Shown: positions 22,131 through 33,987, counted from the first letter of the stretch. The stretch is 64,000 nucleotides of DNA from Symbiodinium microadriaticum (GCA_001939145.1 LSRX01000461.1:416057-480056), one strand, 5' to 3'. Notes: generated by a model from the letters alone, not told the origin. Numbers and translations: made by a program.

Positions 22131-22539
22131 GGCGTTTAGGGTTTAGGGTTTAGGGGTTTAGGGTTTAGGGTTTAGGGCCCCACGTGCTTCCAACGGCATT
22201 TTTCAGGGTTCTATGGGGCCTGACAGAGGTGGTATGGGATACTCTGGCGTTGTGAACCACTTTTCCTTCTCTTCTCGTCAGTATCCCCGAATCAGTACAA
22301 AAACCATACCTGAAACATGCCGTTAGGACCAGGAAGTCCAGATCGCCGGGCCGGTAATGGGTAGTTCTCTAACAAGGGACCCTAATTTAGAGAACCCTGC
22401 AAATCCCAAGTGGTTGCCCTTTTTTTTGCAACGACCAGGAGTCCAGCAGGAGGACACCAGGAGAGCACCACGACACAGACGACCTGGCAGGAGACTCCCA
22501 GGACAGCGCCAGGAGACCACGAGCACACTGCCACAAGCA

Positions 22540-22995
22540 CTGGCTTAGGGTTTAGGGTTTAGGGGTTTAGGGTTTAGGGTTTAGGGGTTTGGGTTTAGGG
22601 TTTTTTTTTTGCACTAAGTGGGTTTAGGGTTTAGGGTTTAGGGTTCAGGGTTCAGGGGTTTGGGTTTAGGGTTCAGGGTTCAGGGTTCAGGGGTTTGGGT
22701 TTAGGGTTTAGGGTTCAGGGTTCAGGAGTTTGGGTTTAGGGTTTAGGGTTCAGGGTTCAGGGGTTTGGGTTTCGGGTTTAGGGTTCAGGGTTCAGGGTTC
22801 AGGGGTTTGGGTTTAGGGTTTAGGGTTCAGGGTTCAGGAGTTTGGGTTTAGGGTTTAGGGTTCAGGGTTCAGGGTTCAGGGGTTTGGGTTTAGGGTTTAG
22901 GGTTCAGGGTTCAGGAGTTTGGGTTTAGGGTTTAGGGTTCAGGGTTCAGGGGTTTGGGTTTCGGGTTTAGGGTTCAGGGTTTAGGGTTTAGGGCC
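22540..22995. repeat. Higher-order telomere-like array
   Basis: A 36-42 bp unit, GGGTTTGGGTTTAGGG plus TTTAGGGTTCAGGGTTCAG, is repeated about ten times. TTTAGGG, TTCAGGG and TTTGGG variants are amplified together, so this is a local tandem expansion and not a chromosome end. Confidence 0.92.
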
Positions 22996-24007
22996 CCCAA
23001 AATACTTCAGGACCAGCCCGAAAGTTGCTTCCCCCAAGTACCGGTGCATTTCGGGAAAGCGAGCTCCGGGATGCAGAGTCACACCCGAAATCGCTTCCCC
23101 AAGCATCGCTGCGTTTCAAGGCTGTCCAGAAGCAAAATGGTCCATGTCGTGTTGTTTACAATGAATCACACCTCCCAGGGACCCATAGCACGCACAATCC
23201 TCTGTAAATAGTAGGACGAGGCTCGCCCTGTGAGCATCCTGTGTACGTAGTAGGACGAATCAACACCACAATACTCGGGACCATCACGTGATAACCATCA
23301 TCGTCATCAGCCTCACTACTAGCATCATCGATCAGCGCTTTCGTCAACGCCATCGGTGTCCTCATTTATTGAAGTGTCCATGTTCATCTTAATCTTCATC
23401 ATCACGGAAACTTTCGTAAGCATTTCTTCTGAAACCTTGAAGCCAAACCGAGAAACCACAACGACCCGACAGCCCCACCCTCAAGCGAGGTCGAGGGGCT
23501 GGGGTCACCAAACACCACGTTGTCACACCAATGACTCTTCCAGCAGCCACAGGTTTTCCCTGCACACGTTCCGGCAACCTAAGATGCGGTGCAGTTGAAG
23601 ATGAAGGCCACTTTAGAGTTGTAGCAGCACTCCTACTCCTACTGCTACTCGCTACTACTCCTACTCCCATCATGCTCCTCCTCCTACTCCTCGACTCCTA
23701 CTCTCCTACTCCTACTCCTACACAAAGCTTGAACCCTGACACCTCAAGCTCTCTGACCCAAAAGCCCTTCAGTCTCACCCCTAAACCCTAAAGGCCCCAA
23801 AGCCTAAAGCCCTGAAGTTTAAGCCTTAGACAGGAAAACTAGGACCCTACAAACCTTAAACGACTATTTTCAACTCTCAAAACAACTATGAGGCGAGACC
23901 TTGTCGAGAACCCAATTCGAATACCCCCGAATCCCTGAACCCTAAACCCTAATTTCAATCCTGACATATTATCCTACGACAGCCGGTCACAGGCCGGCGA
24001 CGGAGAC

Positions 24008-24072
24008 GTAGTCGTCCTTGCCATCGCACATCTCGCTGAAGCAGCCATAATGGTTCAGGTTGCCTCGTGCAG
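24008..24072 (-). CDS. Possible terminal exon, unrecognised
   Basis: The minus strand reads ARGNLNHYGCFSEMCDGKDD then YVSVAGL and a TGA stop, behind a CCTAG acceptor. Composition is natural and Cys/Asp-rich. It may be the last exon of whichever gene contributes the exons at 24.9-31.4 kb, but that link is unproven. Confidence 0.4.
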
Positions 24073-24099
24073 CTAGGCGGTTCCCGATCGCGTTTTTTC

Positions 24100-24375
24100 T
24101 TTGAGCCGAAACCCTAAACCCTACCCTAAAACCCTAAACCCTAAAACCATAAAACCCTAAACCCCAAACCCTAAACCCTAAACCCCTAAAACCCTAAAAC
24201 CATAAAAAGCTAAACCCCTAAAACCCTAAAACCATAAAAAGCTAAACCCTAAACCCTAAACCCTAAAACCCTAAACCCTAAAACCATAAACGCTAAACCC
24301 TAAAACGATAAACCCTAAAACCATAAAACGCTAAACCCTAAAACACTAAACCCCTAAACCCTAAACCCTAAACAT
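24100..24375. repeat. CCCTAAA and ACCATAAA array
   Basis: CCCTAAAACCATAAA units alternate with CCCTAAACCC. There is a short-range higher-order pattern, all in one orientation. Confidence 0.9.
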
Positions 24376-24871
24376 TGGTCTCTAGAGGCTCTAGAAGTTC
24401 GGAGCTTGGGGTTTGCAGCCGTCGTAGCTTGAGTAGCGTCTAGAATGTGCGGGCTGAGCGGCCCAAGGATTAGGGCTGAGGGGTGTACTGCTTTAGGTAA
24501 TATAACGGCTCGGGCTATATTATGGCTTTAGACTTCGGAGTTCGGCTGGTAAGTGTGCGGGGTTTTAGGGCTTCCGGCTTAGGGAGTCGTGTAGAACAAC
24601 GAGCCTGAGAAACTCTGTTCACAGTACGCTCACGACCCTTGAATATCCATCATGGCGCTTAGAACTTAGAACCCCTCCCAAAAGATGATCTCTTCAGAAC
24701 CCAATAACAATACCAAGAAAACCCCAAAAAGGTCAGGCCCGGAGGCCCTAGCTGACTCACGAACCGTATCCACACGGCAAGGACATGACGCACTTCTGGT
24801 TCTGATGACTCTTCATGGCGCTGTGTCAGAACCCTAAACCCATCGCCCCTAGACCCTAAACCCTAAACCCA

Positions 24872-24956
24872 CAGCGACCTGGTGCCGAATAGCCGTCGAA
24901 GTAGATCCGGTCGGCTTTGAACCTTCGGATCTTCTTGACAAGGTGGTAAAAAGGGT
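24872..24956 (-). CDS. Possible exon, unrecognised
   Basis: The minus strand reads KDPFYHLVKKIRRFKADRIY then FDGYSAP. It is preceded by an AAGCAG acceptor and followed by a CAG/GTCGCT donor, one of the few GT donors here. Protein-like composition; no family assigned. Confidence 0.5.
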
Positions 24957-25147
24957 CTTTCTGCTTGGAAAGTTTAAAACAAAACGTCTTCTAGGGCTTT
25001 GGGATTAGGGCTTAGGGATTGTCTTAGAAGTTGTTATGGGGCTTTAGGGATATATCCGGTCATGCAGGCCTCTGACTACTCCCTCCTGCAGGAACCTTGA
25101 TATTCGCATCCCGATAGGTATGAAGCATGATCCTTAAGGGTCTAATG

Positions 25148-25225
25148 TAGGGGCCTTAATAATTAGGAAAGGTTTTCGGGCCCATTATACTATAATTATA
25201 AGAAGGATAGTGTTGAGGCCCCTAC
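25148..25225. mobile_element. MITE-like foldback element, family B copy 5
   Basis: TAGGGGCCTTAATAATTAGG at the left and GTTGAGGCCCCTA at the right. The centre GGGCCCATTATACTATAATT is typical of the family. Confidence 0.75.
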
Positions 25226-25353
25226 GTTGCATTGAGGGCCTCTTTTGCATACTTTTCCGACTGTCCAGGCTTAGAGGAGGGTGTTTTGGTGCCTCCGCGG
25301 GCCAGCGTCCGCGGGATGCGTGAAGCCGGAAAACCAGAGAGGCGTTAGGGTAA

Positions 25354-25448
25354 TATAGGGCCGTCAAAAATTAGAATAGGGTTTGGGGTATATTGTACTC
25401 AAATAAGTAACCCCGAAAACCCTAGTCTAACCATTAAGGCCCTATATT
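25354..25448. mobile_element. MITE-like foldback element, family B copy 6
   Basis: TAATATAGGGCCGTCAAAAATTAG at the left and CTAACCATTAAGGCCCTATATTA at the right form an inverted repeat. It lies about 130 bp from copy 5. Confidence 0.72.
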
Positions 25449-26092
25449 ATGAATTGGGCTGTTACTGCCAGTCTCCCGATACCAGCTACCCAGGTACACA
25501 CTCACCAACATTCCTAAGGAGCACTACACACACTCAGCAAAATCCCAACTCTATGAATTCATGTTTGATCTGGAGGTTAGCTCTCAAAGTGGTTTAGGGT
25601 TTAGGGTGGTGGATTTGAGCAAAATATTCGAAACCCCACGACGACAACGCGAGGACGACAATGGCGACCAACACGACCACGACAGCCAGGAGACCACGAG
25701 ACCACCAAGAGACCATTAGGGTTTATATAGGGTTTAGGGACCAGCAGACCACCAGGACATGCTGTCTCCCAGGTACTGGCTCTAGGACTGCGGCGACAAT
25801 CGTTCCCCCCAAATGCAGGTACCGGCAGTCACACCCCACTGCTCTGAATGATCAAGCCGCAATGCCAATGCCGACACCTAAACCCTAAACCCTAAACCTT
25901 AAAGCCAACCCTTGACGAGAGCCCTGAACCGAATAACAAAGAAAGTCGTCCTCCGAAGTCCTACAATAAGGAAGCCACATAAGGAACCCGGATTACCCTA
26001 AGTATCTTGAGGGTTTAGGGTCTAGGGTCTTGAGGGACTCTTTGGTAAAATTTATCACATAGTCACCATCAACAACCCCAAGGAATGACAAA

Positions 26093-26185
26093 GGCCGCCG
26101 GGATGCCATTCTGGAAGGTTGTCGCTCTCATTCCGGACCGCGAGGAGGAACTTCCACCCCTCCAGCTTCAGGCTCGGGTCCTCCC
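26093..26185 (-). CDS. Possible exon, unrecognised
   Basis: The minus strand reads DPSLKLEGWKFLLAVRNES then DNLPEWHPGG. Composition is natural and the island is bracketed by telomere-like DNA. No family recognised, ends unresolved. Confidence 0.4.
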
Positions 26186-26437
26186 GTATGATGTTATATA
26201 GGGTTTAGGGTCTAGGGTGTAGGGTTCAGGGTTTAGGGTTTTGGGTTTTGGGTTTAGGGTTTAGGGTTTAGGGTTTAGGGTTTAGGGTGGGGCCTCAATA
26301 ATTAGAGTAGGGTTTGGGTTTAGGGTTTTTTGTTGGGTGGTTTAGGGTTCAGGGTTTTGGTGATACAGGGGCCTTAATACTTTGAATAGGCTTCCTTTGC
26401 AGGGTTACTACGACTGCAAGGGTTCTATGAGGCTTGA

Positions 26438-26505
26438 GTATAGGGGCCTCAACAATTAGAAGAGGGCTTTGGGGGGCCCATTATACTATGTTTATGAATC
26501 AGGAA
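26438..26505. mobile_element. MITE-like element, family B copy 7 (3' truncated)
   Basis: TAGGGGCCTCAACAATTAGA then GGGCCCATTATACTATG. The right half is lost. Two further left-end fragments sit nearby at about 26288 and 26365. Confidence 0.6.
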
Positions 26506-27120
26506 TCCCAAAAAAATGAGTGTGGTAAACCCTAAACCCTAAACCCTAAATTGGCAATCAACAAGGCCCCCCCAAATTCATGGCTCTAGGTTCCCCTGCT
26601 TCAGAACTCCCTAGCAAGGAGACCGCTCTGTATTTTCAATGAATCTTCCTTTATTGACGGTTTAGGGTTTGGGGTTTAGGGCTCTTGAAATGGAGTCGGC
26701 GCCAGAAGGAAACTCAATGATATTCATATCGGTCGTGTGACACAAATTGAGGCACGCCTGCATCCGGTCGCACTTGGTCTGAAGAAGACAAGAGACCCTC
26801 AGGACCCTAAATTTGCCCCAACCAATAAAGACCACTGCGTCCTCCCAGCGGCGATAATCCTGGAAGTACGCGCAGTTCCTCACTCGGGTGCTGGGGGCTG
26901 CCGAAGATCAGCTTCAATGGTTTGGCGCTCCGGGTTTGGAGTTTCGGCCGGGGTGACGGGTTTGGGGGTTGGGTTTAGGGTTTAGGGTTTAGGGTTTGTG
27001 GGATCAAGCATGAACAGAACATCATGCAATAATGCAGATGCTTGGGCAGTAACCCGCACCTTTCCCTCAAGGACTTTCAGAGCCTAATTGAGACCCAGGC
27101 TTCCTGTTCTTCAGCCAGAT

Positions 27121-27214
27121 GGGCGGTTCTCTAAATTAGGGTCCCTTTTCAGGTGTAGTACCCACGCCCTGTGTATAAGGGCCGTACAAAGGGGCCCTAG
27201 TATAGAGAACTACT
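27121..27214. mobile_element. MITE-like foldback element, family C
   Basis: GGTTCTCTAAATTAGGGTCC at the left pairs with GGCCCTAGTATAGAGAACTAC at the right. It is noncoding. Confidence 0.75.
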
Positions 27215-28194
27215 TAGATCGCAAACTTCAGGAACATTGTAATCTACGGACCGCCTTCTAGTCATAGCTAGGAGTTAGGATTAGGGGGAACCTTTGGAAA
27301 TCTAGACCCTCTCAGCAAGGTTCCGTTTCAGAGAGCCACAAGTAGGGCTAGGAAGGGTCCCCTTTAAGGGGTCTCCCTGATACCACCTAGGAATAGTTCA
27401 AGAGAAGATTGCCACTTCTGGAGCACACTGGCAACACACGACAACGAAAGGAGTGGCGACTCGAACCGTTCGGCGATGAGCCGTCAAGCTGGCGCAGCAT
27501 TCTGTTACAACGATTCCAGCGTACCCTACACCCTACACCTAAACCCTAAAGCTAATTCTAAGCCCAAAACCCTAAAGCTAATTCTAAACCCTACATCTGA
27601 ACCTACAGCTAGAGTCCCGAACTCCTTTGCCCTCTTTGCCCAGTCTCCCGGCGCCACCCTGGTCGTGGTAGGAACCGTGGCTGTCCTAGCCGCAGACGGT
27701 CGTCCAAAAGAGAAGCGAACAGAGGGAGAGAGAAGGAGAGACAGAGAGAGAGAGAGAGAGAGTCGTCAAACGACGGGAGTGTCGAGGGCGTCCTGAAATT
27801 CAGATGTTGGGATTCAATCCAAAGCATGAGGCCCAATTAGTAGCATGGGATGAACATCTAGTGCTTCACAGGCTACTCGAGTAGGCGGTTCTGGTCTGCG
27901 GACTTTGCTGTTTAATGGCTCCGAACTTTGAAATCGAGCGCTCTCACTTCAAGTCCTGTCGGTTTGCTTCCCTTTTGCATCCAGGCCTATGGAACCCTTA
28001 AACCCTAAACCCGGAGTGCTTTCATCAAGCTGCAAAGTTTCAGGCCCAGTTGCCGGAAGCGTGTTCGAAGCAGCAGAAGAGTAGGTTTGGGGCTTAGGTT
28101 CTTACCCCAGGGCAGACCTCAAACCCGGACAATCGCAACTTTATAGTATAGAGCCCTCATACTACCCCTTTCAACAGAACCCTCAGAAATGCTC

Positions 28195-28262
28195 GGGCAG
28201 TCCGACCCCACGTAGACGACGGGATGCTCCGTGTCTGCGACGAGCTCGAACTTAGGCCAGTG
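28195..28262 (-). CDS. VPS62-like exon fragment
   Basis: The minus strand reads WPKFELVADTEHPVVYVGSD then CPS. A strand followed by H-P-V-x-V/Y-Y is what follows the G-D-W-E segment in VPS62-type proteins. It lies downstream of the GDWE exon on the same strand. The function of VPS62-like proteins is poorly defined. The assignment rests on short motifs only. Confidence 0.4.
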
Positions 28263-28763
28263 CAGGACTCGTCGGTTTGGGTTTCCTTCAAGCGTTCCTT
28301 TACGGGTCCCTTTCAGGGTTCAGGGTTTTAAGGTTTAAGGTTTAGGGTTTAGGGGTTTAGGGTTTAGGGGTTTAGGGGGTTTATGTAGGGTTTGGAGGCC
28401 TTCATACTCAGAATCGCCTTCTGCGGCACCCTCGGAGCTCTCATCCCCAAAGGCCCCCCGAGACTTCCCGGTGCTGCCCAGGGGACGCTTCCTCGGGCTC
28501 TGGTGTAGGAGCCGCTGTGCTGATGGAACCGAACCCGTTCCACTCGGTCGCTCCTTGCGGGTCTGGGCGTTACGGCAGTTTGGATTTGTGGTTACGGGTC
28601 ATAGCTAAAGTGCCCCTGCGGCTGCTGCTTGTGCCTCCGGCGTCAACCGACGGCAAAAGCAGCAACAACAGACACAAGCACCAGGGGATGATAGCAAGCT
28701 GAAGACAAGGACAGAAAGAGAAGGAGAAGACTAAGAAGATGTTGACAGCAAGTCGTCAGGGTC

Positions 28764-28868
28764 CTGATATACACGCCCACCGTCTCCCAGTCGCCCTTGT
28801 GCGCTCCGTACTCTTCATCATGGACGGGGCCCAAGTCGATCTTGAGACAGGCCGGCTGATGGCTGTAC
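28764..28868 (-). CDS. VPS62-like exon with H-K-G-D-W-E motif
   Basis: The 105-nt minus-strand island reads YSHQPACLKIDLGPVHDEEY then GAHKGDWETVGVYI. H-x-G-D-W-E-x-V-x-V is the diagnostic core of VPS62/DUF946-type proteins. The exon has a CACTGCAG acceptor and a CAG/GA donor; GA donors are known in dinoflagellates. It is flanked on the same strand by other candidate exons of this gene at 28968-29044, 31328-31384 and 28195-28262. Confidence 0.6.
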
Positions 28869-28967
28869 CTGCAGTGCTCGCTGCCCAACAACCTTCAAAA
28901 CCCCAAGCTCTGTACTGAGACTGGGATTTAGGATTTGGCCAAAATCGGCGGAAACAAGAGCAAGTCT

Positions 28968-29044
28968 TGATAGATCTCCGGGGCGCCAGATGTGGTAATG
29001 GATGGCGATGGAGGCGTTTGCACATTCTTCGTATTGGTAGAACC
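28968..29044 (-). CDS. VPS62-like exon (upstream of GDWE exon)
   Basis: The minus strand reads FYQYEECANASIAIHYHIWR then PGD, behind a GTTTGAG acceptor. Aromatic-rich beta-strand sequence in the right place for the same protein. The donor is unclear. Confidence 0.45.
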
Positions 29045-29199
29045 TCAAACAAGCGAACCGGCCCCGGCAATGCAGGATGTGATCCGGATCCTGCTGCTGG
29101 TGGCGATGATCACCATGATGATGGTGATCGTGATTGTGATCTCAATGGTTGATAGTGATGGTGAGCGTGAACGTGATGGCGACGGCTATGGTGGAGGTG

Positions 29200-29420
29200 A
29201 CGGCAACGGTGGTGATGATGATGCTGAGGAGGAGGAGGAGGAGGAGGAGGAGGAGAAGGAGGAGGAGGAGGAGGATGGCGATGATGATGGTGATGGTGAT
29301 GGTGATGGTGATGGTGGTGATGATGGTGATGATGATTATGATGATGAGGATAACGATGATGATGTGGGGGAGGGTGAGTGGTGGCGACGGCGGCGGCAGC
29401 GGTGGTGGTGGTGGCTGCTG
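29200..29420. repeat. GAG and GAT/GGT trinucleotide microsatellites
   Basis: (GAG)n at 29228-29272 and GAT/GGT runs to about 29360. These create long spurious frames (poly-Glu, Asp, His or Arg) on both strands; no gene is supported. GAT-rich sequence continues more loosely to 29960. Confidence 0.93.
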
Positions 29421-30097
29421 TGGCGGTGACGCTATCGGTGATGGTGACGGGTGCGGGTGCTGGTGCTGGAGATGGTGATGGTAAGGGTCCTGACAAAGAT
29501 GCCCATTGTATGCCGTATTGTGGTGACTGCGGTGATGATGGTGAAGATGAGGGTGATGTGGTGACAAAATGCCGAATATGACAGTGATGATGGTAAAAAC
29601 GATGGCGATGGCAGGGATGATAGACATCGTTATGGCATAGCGAAGCTGGGCACCATCCTGATCCAAGTGGTGATGGTGACATAGACCGTGACAATGATAA
29701 TGATCATGGTCATCATCACAACCGCCATCAAGTTCATGACATCGATGGATGTCAAGGATAATGCGGCAATCTTGGTCACGACACTGATGATAACGATTCA
29801 GATGAGCATGAACGGCGAAGTCAAAGAACACGCTGCTGCGCCTGGTAATGGCTGATTAAGAAGAAAAGAGGAGGGGGAGGACGAGAAAGAGGAGGAGGAG
29901 GAGGAGGGACAGGCGACAATGATGACGATCACGACGACGACAACGATGACAGTCGGATTGACCCTTAGCCTGACCTGAACCCTGAGCCCGTGCATTTTAC
30001 ACATGACAGTAGAGGGCGGTCATGGAATCTGGGATGTCACGTTGTTGGCTTCACAGCCTCCGGAGAATCAGCCCAGTAACATGGGCACCTCACCTTG

Positions 30098-30135
30098 CTC
30101 CAGCTTGGTGATGTCCTGGGTGTCGATTGCAACAA
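30098..30135 (-). CDS. Possible exon, unrecognised
   Basis: The minus strand reads VAIDTQDITKLEQ and is followed by an AAG/GTGAGG sequence, a strong canonical donor. Acceptor not resolved. A second nearby island (30250-30330, ETVYWQRKQNNTDIICESD) may be another exon. Confidence 0.35.
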
Positions 30136-30384
30136 TCCCCAAAACTGTTTGTTCATAATTAGTGCTGTATACCAAACAATACGGGAAAATCAACAATTAT
30201 CCCAAATCGATACCTAGTGACCTAGTACCCTAAACACTAAACCCCAAACCCTAACGACCTAGTGTCCGACTCGCAGATGATGTCCGTGTTGTTTTGCTTC
30301 CGCTGCCAGTAAACCGTCTCAGGATGTCCCGGCAGGCATCTCGCCTTGCCAGCGCCCACTTCGCCCGACCCTCTGACTTAGAGT

Positions 30385-30610
30385 CGAGGCTTTTGGGGCT
30401 TTTGGGGCTCATGGTTTTGGAGGTTAAGATTTTGGGGTTTTGGGGCTCATGGGTTTGGAGGTTAAGATTTTGGGGTTTTGGGGTTCATGGTTTTGGAGGT
30501 TAGGATTTTGGGGCTTTTGGGGTTCATGGTTTTGGAGGTTAGGATTTTGGGGCTTGTGGGGTTCATGGTTTTGGAGGCCAGGGTTTTGGGGTTTTGGGTT
30601 TTCGGGTTTT
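30385..30610. repeat. About 45-bp tandem array (GGTTTTGGAGGTTAAGATTTT type)
   Basis: Five imperfect copies of a unit containing GGTTCATGGTTTTGGAGG and TTAGGATTTTGGGGC. The open frames through it (FWGSWFWRLG repeats) are artefacts. Confidence 0.88.
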
Positions 30611-31327
30611 GGGGATTTAAGGCTTAGGGTCTCGGGTTTAGGGCACCAGTTTACGCGCTCCTAAATCATTAGGTGGGAGCCTCTAGCCACGACCTCCGTT
30701 CGTCTTGCGCGTATTGCTGCAACTGCTACTGGCATGGTGGTCCTCATGATTATCTGGGTTGTAGTTCTGGGGCCCTGAAAATATTCATGAATAGGTACGT
30801 CTATAGAAACCATACGGGAAATGTTATATAAAGTTCCCCACATTGCCACCTAGTTATTCTCCTTCTTGTTGCTGGCTGCTGGGGCCGCCTTGCGATTCCT
30901 GCAGTTGCCCCTGCTATGAACCATTCTTACTATAAGGTCTCGGATACTTCTTGTGTTTCTCACTAGAAACCGTGTTGTGACTGTCAGCATTACTGCAATC
31001 ATAAGTGCGCTGCCATCACAAAGAGGATCACTGCATGCAGTTTTTGCAGTAGCTACAGCTATCCTGATGCCATTCGCATTGCAGACTCCCGAAGATCAAT
31101 CAAACTTCCAAGGGAGTAGTAAGACGGACAAAGGAGCGAATTTTCGTAGCAATGAAACTCTGTCTACTCAGAACATAGAGTGGACCCCCAAGCCCTACCA
31201 GCCAAAACCAAGAGCCCGATAAAGCCTAGATCAGCCCCAAAACATGTAACCGAAGTGCCCTAGTCCTAAACCCTAACTCCCAAGCCCAAAACCAGACCCC
31301 AAGTACTCGATTAAACAGGGACCCTGC

Positions 31328-31384
31328 CTCCGTGATGGTGGCTTTGTCCAATCGCAAAACCGGCGCGAACTGCGTGGCCATGTT
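31328..31384 (-). CDS. VPS62-like N-terminal exon
   Basis: Exactly 19 codons on the minus strand, NMATQFAPVLRLDKATITE. F/Y-A/K-P-V-L-R is typical of the N-terminal strand of VPS62-type domains. It is bounded by a GGCCTCAG acceptor (31385-31386) and a GAG/GC donor (31328/31327-31326). It could be the first recognisable exon of the gene continuing at 28-29 kb. Confidence 0.5.
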
Positions 31385-31415
31385 CTGAGGCCATAGAGGC
31401 GGAACCGAGACACTT

Positions 31416-31500
31416 TTTCGGCCAATTCGTTAAAGGCGTTCCTTTTAGGCCAATTCGTTAAAGGCGTTCCTTTTAGGCCAATTCGTTAAAGGCACGTTCC
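31416..31500. repeat. 28-bp tandem repeat, three copies
   Basis: GGCCAATTCGTTAAAGGCG plus TTCCTTTTA is repeated three times, the last copy slightly altered. It is unrelated to the telomere-like motif. Confidence 0.9.
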
Positions 31501-33244
31501 TTACATCATAACCCTAAACCCTAAACCCTAAACCCTAAAACCCAATGTCAAGCAAGAAGCCCTGTTGTGTTCTCAAGGTCGATTCCCGAGTCAGTAGGCA
31601 GATCGGGCTCTCCGGACTCTGCTATATAGGGCTTAGGGTTTAGGGTTTAGGTTTAGGGTTTAGGGTTTAGGGTTTGTTATTGTTACTATTCTTACGTTGA
31701 TCAGTATTTTTAAAAACGTCTTACTACTAACCATGAATGATAACATACATAATCTGCGCTAAGCAGAGAGCGTTCGTGTGAACCTGAGCACTTCCTGCTT
31801 CAACTCTGTTGCTTTTCAGGCTTGAGGGTTCCGCCCCCGTTTGGTTAGGAGTTTTCTTTGCATTTGGGTCGGTAGGGGAGCTCTTGAATTGAAGCTTCGG
31901 GGTTCTCGTTTAAGTTTAGGATGCAGGTTTAGGCTTTGGGGTTGTCTCTGCGAAGATCCTTCGAAGGGCTTAGGGCTTAGGGTTCAGGGTGACACAATCC
32001 ATTTTTGGAACACCCAGATCTGGGTTATGTGCCCAGGCTGCTTGCCGGAGGAGAGATGCCTAGACCTGCAAAGCGAGTCCCATCTATGCAACGCTCAATC
32101 CTACAGTCAGCCCTGAGAAGGATCCAAGGTTCTTAGGGTCGGGGGCCGAGGAGGCTAAGGGCCTAAATAGGGCTTGGGGTTTAGGCAGGGTTCATAACCC
32201 TTGAACCCTGAACTCCAAAGCCAGAAGACGAAGATCGGGGCAACGGAATGCTTACTCACATTATCTCCGTCCCTCAACAGGAAGGCACCCAGAAGCCTAT
32301 GGACACCGAAACCCATAAACCCTGAATCCTAAACACACAACCCTTTGTATTCTCGAGCCCAAAATCCCTCCTTCCTGACTCCTGATTCCCATCCCGTTTA
32401 CCCTGTAATGTTAGTGGAAACCCAAATCGTCAAATCCTTGAAATGCTCGTCCCAGGAGCCAATTGGCAGGCGGTGTCCGTGCCACAGATGGTGCCGGCAG
32501 CAGTAACCCAGAGGGAGGCAAACAGTGGCAAAAACCCCGCCATGGCGATTCAGTGCTTATTCCTTGAACTCGTGGGTACCTTGCTCAGGAGATTTTACAC
32601 CTCAATCCATCCCCAAGTAACCTACGTCCATGTTTAGCGGCCTTCCTGTAGAGGGGTCTATTATCAGGGTTGATTTGGCTAATAGGGGGAATGACAAGGG
32701 TGCGGGCTAGCGTTGTGGCTTTTGGGTTTGGGATTTACTTTCTGTTTCTGGAAGGCTCTGTCGCTGGATCCCCGTGAGAAAGGACACGTTCCAGGCAGCA
32801 TAGGGGCATTAATGGCCTTAGGGAGGTCCATGAAAGTATATCTCAGCAAATCCAGATAGGGACTTTCGTCCTGGCCCCGAATACAGCTTCACTGAAGCCA
32901 TTGATGCAGCTCACCAGATGGGAAACTATTATCAACTACTCCGACCCTGAAGTGCAGCTGTGCTCAACAAAGCCTGTCGTCGGGGAGGGCTTGAAGTGTA
33001 GATCCTCTCTCTCTGCAGGGCGCCTAGCTACGCCGAATGCCAAAAACCCTCAAGGCAGAGTCACCCATATAAGTTCTGGGGGGTCTAGGGCTAATGCAAA
33101 ATATGATGGGTTGCTGTGTTCGGGGCTCTTTTACTTACAAACTCCTTGAGATCGGCCCTAACTAATCAGCATGCCTTTCAAAAGCCTTCAACCCCGAAGC
33201 CCCACCCACCGATCTAACATGAAAAACGACAAGACAGATTAAGC

Positions 33245-33535
33245 CCTGAACCCTAACCCGTAAACCTTAAACCAAACCCTCAACCCAAACCCCCCAGACC
33301 CTCAACTTTGAAGGCCCGAAACCCTCAAGCCCTAAACCCCCCCCCCCAAAAAAAAAAGTCCAAGACCCTAAAACGCTAAGAGCCTAAAAACCCTTAAGCC
33401 CTAAACCCTAAACCCCAACCACCCTTGAATCCTAAACCCCCACCCCCCTTAAACCCTTAACCTCACCTAGAATCTCAGAATCCCGTTCAAGAAGCACCCT
33501 TGCTCCCCTCTAAACCCTAAACCCTAAACCCTACT
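33245..33535. repeat. CCCTAAA/CCCAAA cluster
   Basis: Degenerate CCCTAAACC, CCCTCAACC and poly-C/poly-A stretches. Noncoding. Confidence 0.8.
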
Positions 33536-33571
33536 CGTTACCCCCAGAAATTCAAGAGCGCTGGAGGGTGC

Positions 33572-33624
33572 CTTGGCCTTCGCCGGGTCCGAGGGGAGGA
33601 AATTCTTCCCCAGGGCATAGTCGC
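33572..33624 (-). CDS. LHC exon before helix 3 (unit 2, exon G2)
   Basis: The minus strand reads DYALGKNFLPSDPAKAK after two bases completing a Gly codon. G-D-Y-x-L-G-K-x-F-L-P-S-D-P matches the loop before helix 3 in one LHC subfamily. The limits are a CCCAAG acceptor (33625-33626) and an AAG/GC donor (33572/33571-33570), ending in phase 0. It pairs with the phase-0 helix-3 exon at 18201-18269. The intervening DNA carries VPS62-like exons on the same strand. Confidence 0.75.
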
Positions 33625-33749
33625 CTTGGGAGTTGGGTTTAGGGTTTAGGGTTTAGGGTTTAGGGGTTTGGGGGTTTAGGGGTTTAGGGGTTTAGGGTTT
33701 AGGGGGGTCAAAGGAAACTACAGGTGGGGAGTTTAGGGTGTATAGGGCT

Positions 33750-33832
33750 TCTATAAGGCTTCTAGAAGGTGTATATAGACCTTCTATAAGGCTCCTATCA
33801 TGGTAACCACCCACCTGAAAATGTCCTAGATT
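33750..33832. repeat. Interspersed repeat, family D copy 2
   Basis: Reverse-complement relative of 11250-11312: TAGACCTTCTATAAGGCTCC and CACCTGAAAATGTCCTAG. Confidence 0.6.
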
Positions 33833-33975
33833 AGGAGTTTAAGGGTTAGGTAAGGCTTACTAGGGTGTAGGGTTGAGGGGCTTAGTAGGGCTTATTTCAC
33901 GGTTAGGTAAGGTTTAGTAGGGTGTAGGGTTCAGTGGCTTAGTAAGGCTTCGTAGGGTTTCGTTTTTCGGGCCGT

Positions 33976-33987
33976 NNNNNNNNNNNN
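33976..33987. other. Assembly gap (12 N)
   Basis: A run of N inside a TTTAGGG/GTAGGG region. Gap size is unknown. Confidence 0.99.

Noticed and set aside
29110-29831. His/Pro-rich and poly-Glu proteins
   Set aside because: These are GAT and GAG microsatellite translations on opposite strands.
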